DNA of 53,114 nt, from positions 1 to 53,114 of the forward strand of contig CANHCQ010000026.1 in NCBI GenBank assembly GCA_947459215.1, given 5' to 3'. The notes beneath the pieces are model-generated. The model did no database searches. It was not told where the DNA came from and saw nothing but the letters and a program-made list of their open reading frames with translations. The stretch is from Phycisphaerales bacterium. Its GTDB lineage: Bacteria > Planctomycetota > Phycisphaerae > Phycisphaerales > UBA1924. Within the stretch, counting starts at the first letter, position 1. Every line of letters begins with the position of its first letter. The position numbers and the translations under genes were made by a program. Shown in pieces: positions 18,935 through 27,549 of this stretch.

Positions 18935-20932
18935 ATGTGCGGCATCGCCGGCATCCTCAAGGTTCACCCCGTTGGAACGCCGCCGCCGGCGCCGGAAGTC
19001 GCGATCCCGGAAGCGTGGCTGGATGTGCTGGATGACTCGATCAAGCACCGCGGGCCGGACGGGCAGGGGCGGTTCCGAGACCGCGTGACGCGACCCGATG
19101 GCTCGGTCGTTGATGTCGCGTTCGTGCACCGGCGGCTGTCGATCATCGACCACGCTGGCGGGCGGCAGCCGATGGTGAGCGAGCGCGGGCCGTGGCCGGA
19201 GAAGCCGCGGAACGGGCGGGTGGCGGTGGTGTTCAACGGCTGCATCTACAACCACCGCGAGCTGCGGCGGGAGTTGCAGAGCGCGGGCCATCGGTTCGTC
19301 AGCGATCACAGCGATACCGAAGTCCTCATCCACGGCTGGCGAGAATGGGGCCACGAACTCTTCGCCAAACTCGACGGCATGTTCGCGGTGGCGATCTGGG
19401 ATGCGAGCAGCGGAGCAATCGTGCTGACCCGGGATCGGTTCGGCGAAAAGCCGCTCTATGAGACCGATCACGGCACCATGTACGTCTTTGCGTCGTGTGT
19501 GCCGGGGCTGGTTCGAATCCGTCACATGAGCGTCCCGCGTTCGAGCCCGTTCAGCCACGCCGCTCAGTTTGATTGTGTGGCAAGATGGATGCGATTCGGA
19601 TGGGACACCGAACTACCCGTTGCACGCATCATCGCAACGCCGCCCGGCTTTGTCCACCGTAATGCCACCGACGTCGTCGTCTGCGAGACGGGGGTGATGA
19701 ACGATTGGGGCACCAGACTTCAGTTCGACGGCCGCCGTGAGTCGATACGCGTGATGGAAGTTGATGCGCTCTTGTCGGCCGCGGTCCGTTCAAGGCTCGA
19801 CGCCGATGCGAGCGTTGGCGTCTTTCTTTCGGGTGGAATCGACTCCGCGCTCGTTGCCGCATTCGCACGCGAGGACTCAAGATCAGTGGACGCCTTCACG
19901 GTCAGGATGCCAATCGCTCAATTCGATGAGTCAGAGGCCGCGGCACAGACGGCGCGCCATCTGGGAGTTCGCCACCACGTTCTTGCGTGTGATGCGAACC
20001 CCGCAACCGACCTTGTCCAGACGGTCACTCAGTTGGGGCTTCCCTTTGGGGACAGTTCGTTGCTGCCGTCCGTTTGGGTTAGCAGGGCAGCTCGCTCCGC
20101 GGTGAAAGTCGCCATTGGCGGAGATGGGGGCGATGAGCTCTTTCTCGGATACGAGCGGCATCGCATCGCCGGTATTTTCTCAAGACTGAAAAGGGTTCCA
20201 TCGAGATTGCTCCGCTTCGGAGCGAGGCTCTTCGGCGGATTAGATGTGGAGTTCAATCGGCGCAGACGCGTCGCTCGATTCTTCGACGCGGCGGCACACG
20301 ATGGCTATGTCGATCTGCTTTCCATCTTCCCGCGCTCGCTCTACGAGCAGGTGACGGGTTATGACGCGCAGAAGTCCGCTTCGAGGCACCGGTCTGGAAG
20401 AGCGCTTCGTGGGCACTGCGAAGACCCTGAGCTGGCGGCGAACGAGGCTTACGAGGTCGATCTTCAGGGCTACCTCCCCGAAGACATCCTCCGCAAAACC
20501 GACACCGCCTCCATGGCCGTCGGCCTCGAGGTCCGCGCACCGTTCCTCGCCCGCGAGCTCGTCGACCGCATGATCCGCGTCCGGCCCGACGTCCTCATGC
20601 CCGACGGCGAGCGCAAGGGACTACTGAAGCAGGTAGCCCGCAAGTACCTCCCCGACTCCATCGTCGATCGGCCAAAAATGGGCTTCTCCATCCCCATCGG
20701 CGAGTGGTTCCGCACCGACTACGGCGGGATGAAGCAATTGCTGCTCGACACGCTGGGCGGGCCGGATCCGTTCCCGGAGGACTTGCTCGGCATCACCATC
20801 AACCGCCGCTTTGTCGCGACGATGGTCGAGGACCACATGAGCCGCCGGCGCGACCATTCGCAGCGCCTCTACATGCTGCTGGTGCTGGCGATCTGGGCGG
20901 AGTGGCTGCGTGGCGTTCAACGCGGCTCGTGA
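18935..20932 (+). CDS. Glutamine-hydrolysing asparagine synthase family protein (first copy)
   Basis: 665 residues. The start is fixed by MCGIAGIL, where Cys2 is the glutaminase nucleophile after Met removal. HRGPDGQG and VFNGCIYNHRELR follow in the Ntn-type glutaminase half. The PP-loop ATP site is VFLSGGIDSALVAAF, followed by GGDGGDELFLGYERH. The last part (LPEDILRKTDTASMAVGLEV) is standard. Family members either make asparagine or amidate sugars and peptides. From about 19480 to 20445 base composition and codon use shift: lower GC3, many AGA/AGG codons. Both flanks match the host. The glutaminase/synthase junction (residues about 185-240) is unlike usual AsnB. Confidence 0.9.
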   Translation: MCGIAGILKVHPVGTPPPAPEVAIPEAWLDVLDDSIKHRGPDGQGRFRDRVTRPDGSVVDVAFVHRRLSIIDHAGGRQPMVSERGPWPEKPRNGRVAVVFNGCIYNHRELRRELQSAGHRFVSDHSDTEVLIHGWREWGHELFAKLDGMFAVAIWDASSGAIVLTRDRFGEKPLYETDHGTMYVFASCVPGLVRIRHMSVPRSSPFSHAAQFDCVARWMRFGWDTELPVARIIATPPGFVHRNATDVVVCETGVMNDWGTRLQFDGRRESIRVMEVDALLSAAVRSRLDADASVGVFLSGGIDSALVAAFAREDSRSVDAFTVRMPIAQFDESEAAAQTARHLGVRHHVLACDANPATDLVQTVTQLGLPFGDSSLLPSVWVSRAARSAVKVAIGGDGGDELFLGYERHRIAGIFSRLKRVPSRLLRFGARLFGGLDVEFNRRRRVARFFDAAAHDGYVDLLSIFPRSLYEQVTGYDAQKSASRHRSGRALRGHCEDPELAANEAYEVDLQGYLPEDILRKTDTASMAVGLEVRAPFLARELVDRMIRVRPDVLMPDGERKGLLKQVARKYLPDSIVDRPKMGFSIPIGEWFRTDYGGMKQLLLDTLGGPDPFPEDLLGITINRRFVATMVEDHMSRRRDHSQRLYMLLVLAIWAEWLRGVQRGS

Positions 20933-20962
20933 GCAGGCGAGCGCGGCGGAGGCTCGTTGCGG

Positions 20963-21700
20963 TTAGCGCACGCGGCGGAGGAGGCGGGTGACGAGAACCG
21001 CCGCGAGCCAGCCGACGATCATGCCGAGGGCGACGTCGCTGGCGAAGTGACGGCCGGCCCAGAGGCGTGTGATCGAGCAGCCGATGGCGACGGGGATGAG
21101 GATGACGCCGGTGCCGGGGAAGAGGCGGGAGAGGGTGACGGCGGCAGCCATGGAGACAGCGGCGTGGCTGCTGGGCAGGCCGAGGTTGTGGCCGTTGAAC
21201 CACTGGCCGTCGTGATAAATGCCGGCGAAGAGGCCGCGCCAGACGTGGCCCTGGTATTCGAGCGACTTCTCAACCTGACCGGCGACTTCGACCATGACCT
21301 CTTCGGCGGGGCGTTCGCGACCGAGGATGAGCTTGAGGAGTTCGGCGAGGATGCCGCCCGCGGCGGGTGCGGCGAACACGGCGATGACCGAGCCGGCGCG
21401 GATGGCGCGGCCGTTGCCGGAAAACTGGCGATAGATGGTGTGGGCGGCGAGCGCAAGGGCGACGATGAGCCAGGTGCGGACGTCGCCGGTCTGGCGGAGG
21501 ATCTGGTAGTAGGCCTTGGACTCGAACTCGCCCATGCGGGCGGGATCGACGAGGAAGAAGTGGAAGAGGGCGCGATCGGCGACGTTGCAGATGATGACGG
21601 CGGCGACGGCGAGGATGGCGAGCACGATGCGGCGGCGGCCGCGCTCGCGGCGTTGGGTGGCGAAGAAGTAGTCGTGCTTGATGGTGGGACCGCGGGTCAT
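20963..21700 (-). CDS. PAP2-family membrane phosphatase
   Basis: 245 residues with about six membrane segments. All three type 2 phosphatidic acid phosphatase signatures are present: KLILGRERP, GLPSSHAAVSM and RLWAGRHFASD, with catalytic His in the second and third. Such enzymes dephosphorylate lipid phosphates or polyprenyl pyrophosphates. The ATG overlaps the stop of the GT39-like gene by 4 bp, so the two are translationally coupled. This suggests that the phosphatase recycles or generates the lipid carrier used by that glycosyltransferase. Confidence 0.93.
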   Translation of the reverse strand: MTRGPTIKHDYFFATQRRERGRRRIVLAILAVAAVIICNVADRALFHFFLVDPARMGEFESKAYYQILRQTGDVRTWLIVALALAAHTIYRQFSGNGRAIRAGSVIAVFAAPAAGGILAELLKLILGRERPAEEVMVEVAGQVEKSLEYQGHVWRGLFAGIYHDGQWFNGHNLGLPSSHAAVSMAAAVTLSRLFPGTGVILIPVAIGCSITRLWAGRHFASDVALGMIVGWLAAVLVTRLLRRVR

Positions 21701-23424
21701 GGGGACTCCGCGGGGGTGAGTGCGGAGGGACGCCCCGGCTCGCTTTTGCTGGCGTGCTCGGGCGCGCCTTGCGGCGCCGATGAACCCACCCCCCGGCCCC
21801 CTCCCTTGGGGAGGGGGAGTCGGAACTGGCGACCGAGGTAGGTCCAGCGGTCCTTGCGGCGGTCCTGCGGCAGGTTGCCGAGCGATTCAACGGAAGTGAA
21901 AAGCGTGGACCACTGGGATTCGGCGGCGCCGATGAGGATGGCGTCGCGGTTGATCAGCTCGGGGTTGTCGAGGGAGAGATCGGGCCAGAGGTCCCACTGT
22001 GTGCGGCGGTAGCCGAGGCGGCTGCCGGCGACGCGGACCATGGGGTGATCAGGCAGGTAGAAGGTGAGTTGCGCTGCCACGCCGTAATGGTACGAGAAAA
22101 GGAGCGGGGCTGCGCCGTTGCGGGTTTCGCGCTGGCGGAGTTGGTCGATCGCATTGGCGAAATCGGGCGCGCCGAGGAGGCGGTGCATGGCGACGGGCTT
22201 GCCGAGTTTCTGGAGGGTGAGCGCGACGAGGTCGAGGCGGAGGAAGAGGAGCGTGGCGAGGATGCCGTAGACGAGGGTGGCGTGCCAGGAGATCTGCGCG
22301 AGGGTTTCGGGGCGCTTGAGGAAGATGCCGGCGCGGGGGCGGGGTTCGGGGAGGGCGCGCCAGGCGGTGAGTCTGGAGCGCCAGTCGTCGAGGCCGCGGA
22401 CGAGAGCGATGGCGGCGAGGGAGGTGAGCGAGAGGAACGCGGCCATGGCCCAGTTGCCCTCGACGCTGGTGAAGACGGACATGAGCGTGTAGAGGGTGAG
22501 GGTGGGGAGACCGAGGGCGAGGAGGAAGCGGGCGGCGGGTTTGGTTTCTGGATCGGCGGTGAAGCGGCGGGCGGCGAGCATGAGGCCGAGGGCGGGGCCG
22601 ACGGCGGCGAGCTGGATGCCGAGGAACTCGAAGAAGTGCTTGAGGGTGAAGGGTGCGCTGGTGGGAGTTGGGGCGACGTCGCCGCCGGGGAGTTTGGCGT
22701 GGCCGAGGAGGTGCTTGACGGCGGGCCAGTCGTGCTGGGCATTCCAGATGGCGATGGGGACGAGGCCGAGGAGCGCGACGGCGAGGGCGGCTGGGGCGAG
22801 GGACTTCCAGCGTGAGTGCAGCGCGGGGTGTGCGAGCGCGAGGGCGATGAGGGCGCTCGGGATGAAGAGGGCAAGGGTGTACTTGAAGAGGAAGCCGACG
22901 GCGACGGCGGCGGCGGCGATGAGCCAGGCGCGGGCGGAGGCGCGGAACGCGGCGCGGAAGATGGCCCAGCATGCGATGGACCAGAAGGCCAGCAGCGGGC
23001 CGTCGATGGTCATGAGGAAGAGGCCGTTGAGGAGGAAGAGGGGCGTGAGGAAGAAGATCGCGGCGGCGGCGAGTGCGGCGAGGCGGTCGCGGGCGGCGTC
23101 GGCGGCGAGGCCGGCGAGCGCGAGTGCGGCGATGGCGGAGTAGATCGGAGCGAGGGCACGAACGCCGAACTCGGACACGCCCATGGCCTTGACGGAGAGC
23201 CAGATGGACCAGGCGATGCCGGGACCCTTGGAGTAGTACGACCAGTCGGGGCGGGTGCTCCAGACCCAGTACTGGGCCTCGTCCTCGATGAGGTGGTAAG
23301 GGCAAAGGAAGTAGATGTAGAGAAGACGGGCGAGCGTGACCGCGGCGATGAGGGCGAGGGCGCTGGGCGTGAGGCAGCGGTGCCACGAGGGGGAGTCCGG
23401 GAGTGAATGGGGGCTTGCCGCCAT
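21697..23424 (-). CDS. GT39/ArnT-like polyprenyl-phosphate glycosyltransferase
   Basis: 575 residues, multi-pass membrane protein. The N-terminal loop after the first membrane segment reads CPYHLIEDEAQYWVWS, and the acidic EDEAQY matches the catalytic region of dolichyl/undecaprenyl-phosphate sugar transferases. About ten further hydrophobic segments follow, then a periplasmic C-terminal part. The last 45 or so residues (LPLPKGGGRGVGSSAPQG onward) are low-complexity and are encoded by a palindromic repeat (hairpin at 21797-21817), so the tail looks acquired. It starts 8 nt after a TACCGT hexamer. Confidence 0.85.
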   Translation of the reverse strand: MAASPHSLPDSPSWHRCLTPSALALIAAVTLARLLYIYFLCPYHLIEDEAQYWVWSTRPDWSYYSKGPGIAWSIWLSVKAMGVSEFGVRALAPIYSAIAALALAGLAADAARDRLAALAAAAIFFLTPLFLLNGLFLMTIDGPLLAFWSIACWAIFRAAFRASARAWLIAAAAVAVGFLFKYTLALFIPSALIALALAHPALHSRWKSLAPAALAVALLGLVPIAIWNAQHDWPAVKHLLGHAKLPGGDVAPTPTSAPFTLKHFFEFLGIQLAAVGPALGLMLAARRFTADPETKPAARFLLALGLPTLTLYTLMSVFTSVEGNWAMAAFLSLTSLAAIALVRGLDDWRSRLTAWRALPEPRPRAGIFLKRPETLAQISWHATLVYGILATLLFLRLDLVALTLQKLGKPVAMHRLLGAPDFANAIDQLRQRETRNGAAPLLFSYHYGVAAQLTFYLPDHPMVRVAGSRLGYRRTQWDLWPDLSLDNPELINRDAILIGAAESQWSTLFTSVESLGNLPQDRRKDRWTYLGRQFRLPLPKGGGRGVGSSAPQGAPEHASKSEPGRPSALTPAESP

Positions 23425-23432
23425 GAAGAGGA

Positions 23433-23438
23433 ACGGTA
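23433..23438 (-). promoter_or_regulatory. Putative -10 (TACCGT) for leaderless GT39-like gene
   Basis: TACCGT on the minus strand, 8 nt before ATG 23424; no Shine-Dalgarno. Confidence 0.45.
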
Positions 23439-23550
23439 GCGGGAGGTTGTCGATCGAGGGGAGAGAACGCGGAGGGGCGGAGAGGGCGGAGTGGCGCGGA
23501 GAGGGGAGTGGGGTGAAGGCATTGTGAGGATGCGGATCGCTGGCAGCGCG

Positions 23551-23655
23551 GTGCCACCAGTCCGCGGCTGCTCGGAGCCGCGCGACTGGTGCGGTTGGAA
23601 GCTTCGTCTCCGGGCCGCATCAATCGCGCCGCCGAGCCGGCGGGCTGATGGCACC
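23551..23655. repeat. Twin-hairpin intergenic element
   Basis: First hairpin at 23556-23590: ACCAGTC plus CGCGGCT pair with AGCCGCG and GACTGGT around a GCTCGG loop, with one bulged base. Second hairpin at 23619-23650: CATCAATC facing GGCTGATG, with a CCGCC/GGCGG inner stem. It is bounded by GTGCC and GGCACC. The same order and orientation occur at 49755-49869. It lies in the gap between two divergent genes. Confidence 0.8.
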
Positions 23656-23680
23656 AAGCCACCAGACTGCGGCGGGGTCA

Positions 23681-23686
23681 TACGCT
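23681..23686 (+). promoter_or_regulatory. Putative -10 (TACGCT) for leaderless lipoprotein gene
   Basis: TACGCT, 6 nt before ATG 23693. Confidence 0.45.
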
Positions 23687-23692
23687 GGGTCG

Positions 23693-24712
23693 ATGCGAGC
23701 GATCGGTGCGAGAGTTTGGACGTGGCTCGGAGCAATCGTGCTCGCGGCGGCGGTGTCGGGATGTGGACGCGAGCCGAGCAAGAGTGATGCGACCGGGACG
23801 CAGATCACGCCGGCGCGGGAGTTGCGGATTGTCGCGCACAGCCCGGCGCTCGCGGTGATTCTGAAGGACTTGGGGTACGAAGCACAGATCGTGGGGCGGC
23901 ACGCCTATGACCTGGTGCTGGATCCGAAGGTGCCGTCGTGCGGGGAACTGGGGACGATCGATTACGAGATGCTGATCCGCGTGCGGCCGACGCATGTGTT
24001 TATTCAGTGGGGGGCGCGGGATCTGCCGGAGCGGCTGACGGAGCTGGCGGCGGCGAATCACTGGGTGGTGATGAACCTGAATCCGCTCGGGCTGGATGAG
24101 ATCGAGTCGTGTGCGCGGCAGATGGATGAGGCGGTGTTTGCGTGGACGGTGGGGGATGAGGGAGAGAAGACGCCGGGGCCTGGAAGGCCCCGCCCTCCGG
24201 AGCACGCGAAGCCGCCGATGCCGTTTGAGGAGGAGATGAAGCGGGCGTGGCGAGATCGGGGCGCGGGGATGAAACGGGCGGGGCGGATTCTGATTCTGGG
24301 ATCGGCCAAGCCGCTCGGCGCGATGGGCCCGGGGAGTTTTCATCATCAGTTGCTGGAGCGCCTCGGCGGCGTGCCGGCGCTGGGTGGGGAAGGCGATGGC
24401 AAGTTCAAGGCGGCGTGGGTGACGCTGGATTTGGAGGACCTGCAGAAGCTGGCCCCGGATGGGATTGTGATTTTCTCGCCGAGGCCGCCGCGGACGGCGG
24501 AGCCGGAGAAGCAGCCAACGGCGGAGGAGTTGATCGCGCTGATGGGGCGGGCGGCGGAATTGAATGTGCCGGCGATCAAGAACAAGCGGGTGGCGGTGAT
24601 CGATGATCCGCTGGGGCTGACGCCGAGCACGGCGATGATCGGGGTGGCGGATGAGTTGGCGGGGATTGTGCTGGATTGGGCCATGCAAGAGAAGCAGGCG
24701 GGCCAGCCGTAA
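23693..24712 (+). CDS. BtuF-like substrate-binding lipoprotein
   Basis: 339 residues. A signal sequence ends in the lipobox AAVSGC, predicting lipid attachment at Cys. The body (LRIVAHSPALAVILKDLGYE, VVGRHAYD-like segment, DYEMLIRVRPTHVFIQWG) resembles helical-backbone metal receptors of the BtuF/FhuD class. A proline-rich insertion (TPGPGRPRPPEHAKPP) interrupts the middle and is encoded by a GC palindrome at 24175-24191 that recurs in intergenic DNA elsewhere in the window. No transporter genes are adjacent. argS follows after 11 bp. Ligand unknown; cobalamin or an iron chelate is possible. Confidence 0.8.
   Translation: MRAIGARVWTWLGAIVLAAAVSGCGREPSKSDATGTQITPARELRIVAHSPALAVILKDLGYEAQIVGRHAYDLVLDPKVPSCGELGTIDYEMLIRVRPTHVFIQWGARDLPERLTELAAANHWVVMNLNPLGLDEIESCARQMDEAVFAWTVGDEGEKTPGPGRPRPPEHAKPPMPFEEEMKRAWRDRGAGMKRAGRILILGSAKPLGAMGPGSFHHQLLERLGGVPALGGEGDGKFKAAWVTLDLEDLQKLAPDGIVIFSPRPPRTAEPEKQPTAEELIALMGRAAELNVPAIKNKRVAVIDDPLGLTPSTAMIGVADELAGIVLDWAMQEKQAGQP
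24175..24191. repeat. Palindromic repeat inserted in a coding region
   Basis: GGGGCCT, loop GGA, AGGCCCC. The same arms and loop (complement strand TCC) occur at 45711-45733, and a decayed copy at 49893-49912. Here it encodes the Gly/Pro/Arg linker of the lipoprotein. Confidence 0.7.
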
Positions 24713-24715
24713 ACT
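24710..24715 (+). promoter_or_regulatory. Putative -10 (TAAACT) for argS, overlapping the upstream stop codon
   Basis: TAAACT, 8 nt before ATG 24724. Its first three bases are the TAA stop of the lipoprotein gene. Confidence 0.4.
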
Positions 24716-24723
24716 TCGCCCCT

Positions 24724-26625
24724 ATGTCTGACGCTTCCTTTGTTGATCCGATTGCGTTGCTCGATGCCTCGTTCCGGGGCGCGATTGCGCGGGCGTTCCC
24801 GCAGGCGGCCGATGCGGAGCCGCTGATCACCGCGAGCAAGCAGATCGCCATTGCGGACTTTCAGTCCAACGCCGCGATGGGGTTGGCCAAGCGCGTCGGC
24901 AAGCAGCCTCGGGAAGTGGCGGCGGCGATCGTGGCGGAGGCGGCCAAGGACACGGCGCTGGCGTCGATCGCGGAGCCATTGACAGAGAAGTCGATCGCGG
25001 GGCCGGGGTTCATCAATGTGAAGCTGCGGGGCGAGGCGATCGCGGGGTTGGTGGCGTCGATGGATTCGGCAGCGCTCGGCGTGGCGCCGGTGGCGACGCC
25101 CTTGCGGGTGGTCGTGGATTTGATGGGTGTGAACCTGGCGAAGCAGATGCATGTGGGGCACCTGCGCTCGCCGTTTGTGGGCGATGCGATCGCGCGGGTG
25201 CTGGAGCGGCTGGGGCACACGGTGATCCGGCAGAACCACGTGGGCGATTGGGGATTGAACATCGCGATGGTGACGGCGCGGCTGATGAAGCTGGCGAAGT
25301 TGCCGGCGGGCGATCCGCGGCGGGTGGACCTGGAGCGGTTGACGCTTGACGGGTTGGACGCGGCGTACAAGGCAGCCCAGGCGGCGTGTCAGCGCGATCT
25401 GGCGGGGCTGGAAGCGTGCAAGAAGTTCGGGCTGGGACCCAAGGCCACGGCGGAGTGCGAGGAGCAGGTGAACGGCGCGACCGAGGCGTTTTTGGACGCG
25501 CGGCAGGTGCTGGTGAAGCTGCAGTCGCACGACGCCGAGACGTACGGCGTGTGGAAGAGGATCCAGAAGATCACGATGGATGTGTGCCTGGCGGTGTGCA
25601 AGCGGTTGCACGTGAACGTGACCGACGAGCACAGCGCGGGGGAATCGACGTACGCCGAGGAACTGGTGCCGATGGTGGCCGACCTCGAGAAGCGCGGCAT
25701 CGCGGAGCTCGATCAGGGGGCGCTCGTGGTGCGGGTGGATGCGCCGGAGTTTGGAGGGATCAAGGAGCCGTGCCTGGTGCGGAAGACCGACGGCGGGTTC
25801 TTGTACGCAACGACCGACATCGCGGGCATCCGGCGGCGGGTGCAGACGATGCACGCGGACCGGTTGGTGTACGTGATCGATGCGCGGCAGAACCTGCACT
25901 TGCGTCAGTGCTTCGGCGCGGCGAGCAAGGCGGGGTATGCGACGAACCCCAAGACGGGCAAGGTCGCGATCATGGAGCACGCGGCGTTCGGGAGCGTGCT
26001 GGGTGAGGATGGAAGGCCGTTCAAGACCCGCAGCGGCGAGAACGTGAACCTGCAGTCGCTGATCGACGAGGCGGTGGAGCGGGCGAGCGCGGGGATTCGC
26101 GCGCGGGCGAAGGAAGGCGACGCGATGAGCGACGGCGAGGTGAAGACCTTGGCCGAGTCGCTGGGTGTGGCGGCGATGAAGTACGCGGACCTGTGCAACG
26201 ACCGCGTGAAGGACTATGTGTTCTCGTTCGATCGGATGCTGGCGTTTGAGGGGAACACCGGGCCGTACTTGCTGTATGCGCTGGTGCGCATCAAGAGCAT
26301 CTTCCGCAAGGCGAAGGAGCGCGGGGTGAGCGTGGAGGGCGGCGTGATTTCGATTGCCCAGCCGCAGGAGAAGATGCTGGCGTTGGCGCTGCTCAAGTAT
26401 CCGGGCGCGTTGAAGGCGACGGGGGATGCGTGCGAGCCGCACCGGTTGTGTACGTATCTGTACGAGTTGGCGGGGGCGTTCAGCAGCTTCTTTGATGCGT
26501 GCCCTGTGCTCGCGGCGCCGGATGAGGCGACGATGCGGGCGCGGCTGCGTCTGTGCGAGTTGACGGGGAAGGTGCTGGAAGATGGCTTGAAGACGCTGGG
26601 GATTCCGGTCGTCGAGCGGATGTGA
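24724..26625 (+). CDS. argS: Arginine--tRNA ligase
   Basis: 633 residues, class I aminoacyl-tRNA synthetase that charges tRNA-Arg. The N-terminal Add-1-type domain (residues 1-110) is followed by the HIGH-type motif MHVGHLRSPFVGD near residue 142. FLYATTDIAGI, VYVIDARQNLHLRQCF and the KMSKS-equivalent FKTRSGENVNL follow. The C-terminal DALR-type anticodon-binding domain includes NTGPYLLYALVRIKSI. A canonical KMSKS is absent, which is normal in many ArgS. The 5' end has no Shine-Dalgarno, only a TAAACT hexamer 8 nt upstream. Confidence 0.97.
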   Translation: MSDASFVDPIALLDASFRGAIARAFPQAADAEPLITASKQIAIADFQSNAAMGLAKRVGKQPREVAAAIVAEAAKDTALASIAEPLTEKSIAGPGFINVKLRGEAIAGLVASMDSAALGVAPVATPLRVVVDLMGVNLAKQMHVGHLRSPFVGDAIARVLERLGHTVIRQNHVGDWGLNIAMVTARLMKLAKLPAGDPRRVDLERLTLDGLDAAYKAAQAACQRDLAGLEACKKFGLGPKATAECEEQVNGATEAFLDARQVLVKLQSHDAETYGVWKRIQKITMDVCLAVCKRLHVNVTDEHSAGESTYAEELVPMVADLEKRGIAELDQGALVVRVDAPEFGGIKEPCLVRKTDGGFLYATTDIAGIRRRVQTMHADRLVYVIDARQNLHLRQCFGAASKAGYATNPKTGKVAIMEHAAFGSVLGEDGRPFKTRSGENVNLQSLIDEAVERASAGIRARAKEGDAMSDGEVKTLAESLGVAAMKYADLCNDRVKDYVFSFDRMLAFEGNTGPYLLYALVRIKSIFRKAKERGVSVEGGVISIAQPQEKMLALALLKYPGALKATGDACEPHRLCTYLYELAGAFSSFFDACPVLAAPDEATMRARLRLCELTGKVLEDGLKTLGIPVVERM

Positions 26626-27062
26626 GCGGGGTGACGCGGTCGGTCCGGACGCATCTGCAGCCCAACGGGCTGCGCAGAGCCAAGCCGAGGGTGGAGCGAG
26701 TCCGCGAGCGACACCCTCAGTTCGGTGCGACATGGGATTCGCTCGTGCTTTGCGTTAGCACTCCAACGGAGTGCAAGAAGGGCACGGCGATGAAGCGGTG
26801 ATCGGACGGCTTTCGCACTCATTTGGAGTGCGTTGGAATCCTGGCAGTGGTATGGCGAAATGGGGACTGTTCCGGGGCTGGCGTTCCTCGCGGACTCGTC
26901 GCTTCAGCCCCGGCTGGGGTCTGGAAGGCCGTTGGCCTTCGAGGCAGGCGATCAAGTGGCGGTGCGAACCTTGACGTGCGTGGGCGTGGGCGTGCGTGGG
27001 CGCGGGTGGGCGTTTCAGCGGGCGTCGGCGAAACCGTTCCGGCGTTTTGGAATCGGAGCTGG
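26626..27062. repeat. Repeat-filled intergenic region with hairpins around a CCAACGG core
   Basis: No gene is seen in these 437 bp. Hairpins: GCAGCCC-AAC-GGGCTGC (26657-26673); GCACTCC-AAC-GGAGTGC (26758-26774); GCACTC with GAGTGC near 26815; CCGGGGCTG/CAGCCCCGG (26872-26913); GAAGGCC-GTT-GGCCTTC (26924-26940, complement strand AAC). An imperfect CCGAGGGTG stem lies at 26685-26725. Near 26975-27020 there is a low-complexity GTGGGC stretch. The region resembles a pile-up of REP-like palindromes. Confidence 0.7.
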
Positions 27063-27491
27063 ATGAGGGCGCCACGATTGACGCGATTTCTGGAGACTGC
27101 GATCTACGTCGATGACGTAGCAGCGTCGCGAGCGTGGTACGAGCGGGTGCTGGGCCTGCGGCCGCTGAATCCGGCGAGCGACGATTCACGCATCTGTGCG
27201 CTTGGCATGCCGAGTGGACAGGTGTTCTTGCTGTTCAAGAAGGGCGGGTCGGTGCAGACGCTGCGGTTTGCAGGCGGGACGATTCCGCCGTCGGACTCGC
27301 AGGGGACGACGCACTTCGCGTTCGCGATCGAGGAATCGGAGCTTGCGGCGTGGCGGGCGCATCTGGCCGCCGAGGGCGTGGCGATCGAGGGCGAGATGCG
27401 CTGGGAGCGTGGCGGGACGAGCGTGTACTTCCGCGACCCGGATGGGCACCTGGCGGAGCTGGTGACGCCGGGCGTGTGGCCGACGTACTAG
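27063..27491 (+). CDS. VOC-family (glyoxalase/bleomycin-resistance fold) protein
   Basis: 142 residues. The N-terminal half has FLETAIYVDDVAASRAWYERVLGL, a classic VOC opening. The C-terminal half ends SVYFRDPDGHLAELVTPG, with the Glu metal ligand position in HLAEL and a His in THFAFAI. The fold includes glyoxalases, dioxygenases and resistance proteins, so the substrate cannot be assigned. GGAGCTGG upstream serves as a ribosome-binding site. It converges on aat across a palindromic repeat. Confidence 0.85.
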   Translation: MRAPRLTRFLETAIYVDDVAASRAWYERVLGLRPLNPASDDSRICALGMPSGQVFLLFKKGGSVQTLRFAGGTIPPSDSQGTTHFAFAIEESELAAWRAHLAAEGVAIEGEMRWERGGTSVYFRDPDGHLAELVTPGVWPTY

Positions 27492-27512
27492 TTGCGTAGA
27501 GGTGGGTGAGAT

Positions 27513-27545
27513 CACTGCCCAGCGAAGCGCTGGGCAGTGGCACCC
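27513..27545. repeat. Palindromic repeat, GAA/AAG-loop family, between convergent genes
   Basis: Perfect 12-bp stem CACTGCCCAGCG/CGCTGGGCAGTG, loop AAG, followed by GCACCC. Same sequence as 16474. Its position between genes ending at 27491 and 27550 suits a bidirectional terminator. Confidence 0.8.
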
Positions 27546-27549
27546 TTGG

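Noticed and set aside
26626..27062. tRNA or riboswitch in the longest gene-free gap
   Set aside because: Only short REP-like palindromes are seen; no cloverleaf or known aptamer pattern could be recognised by eye.
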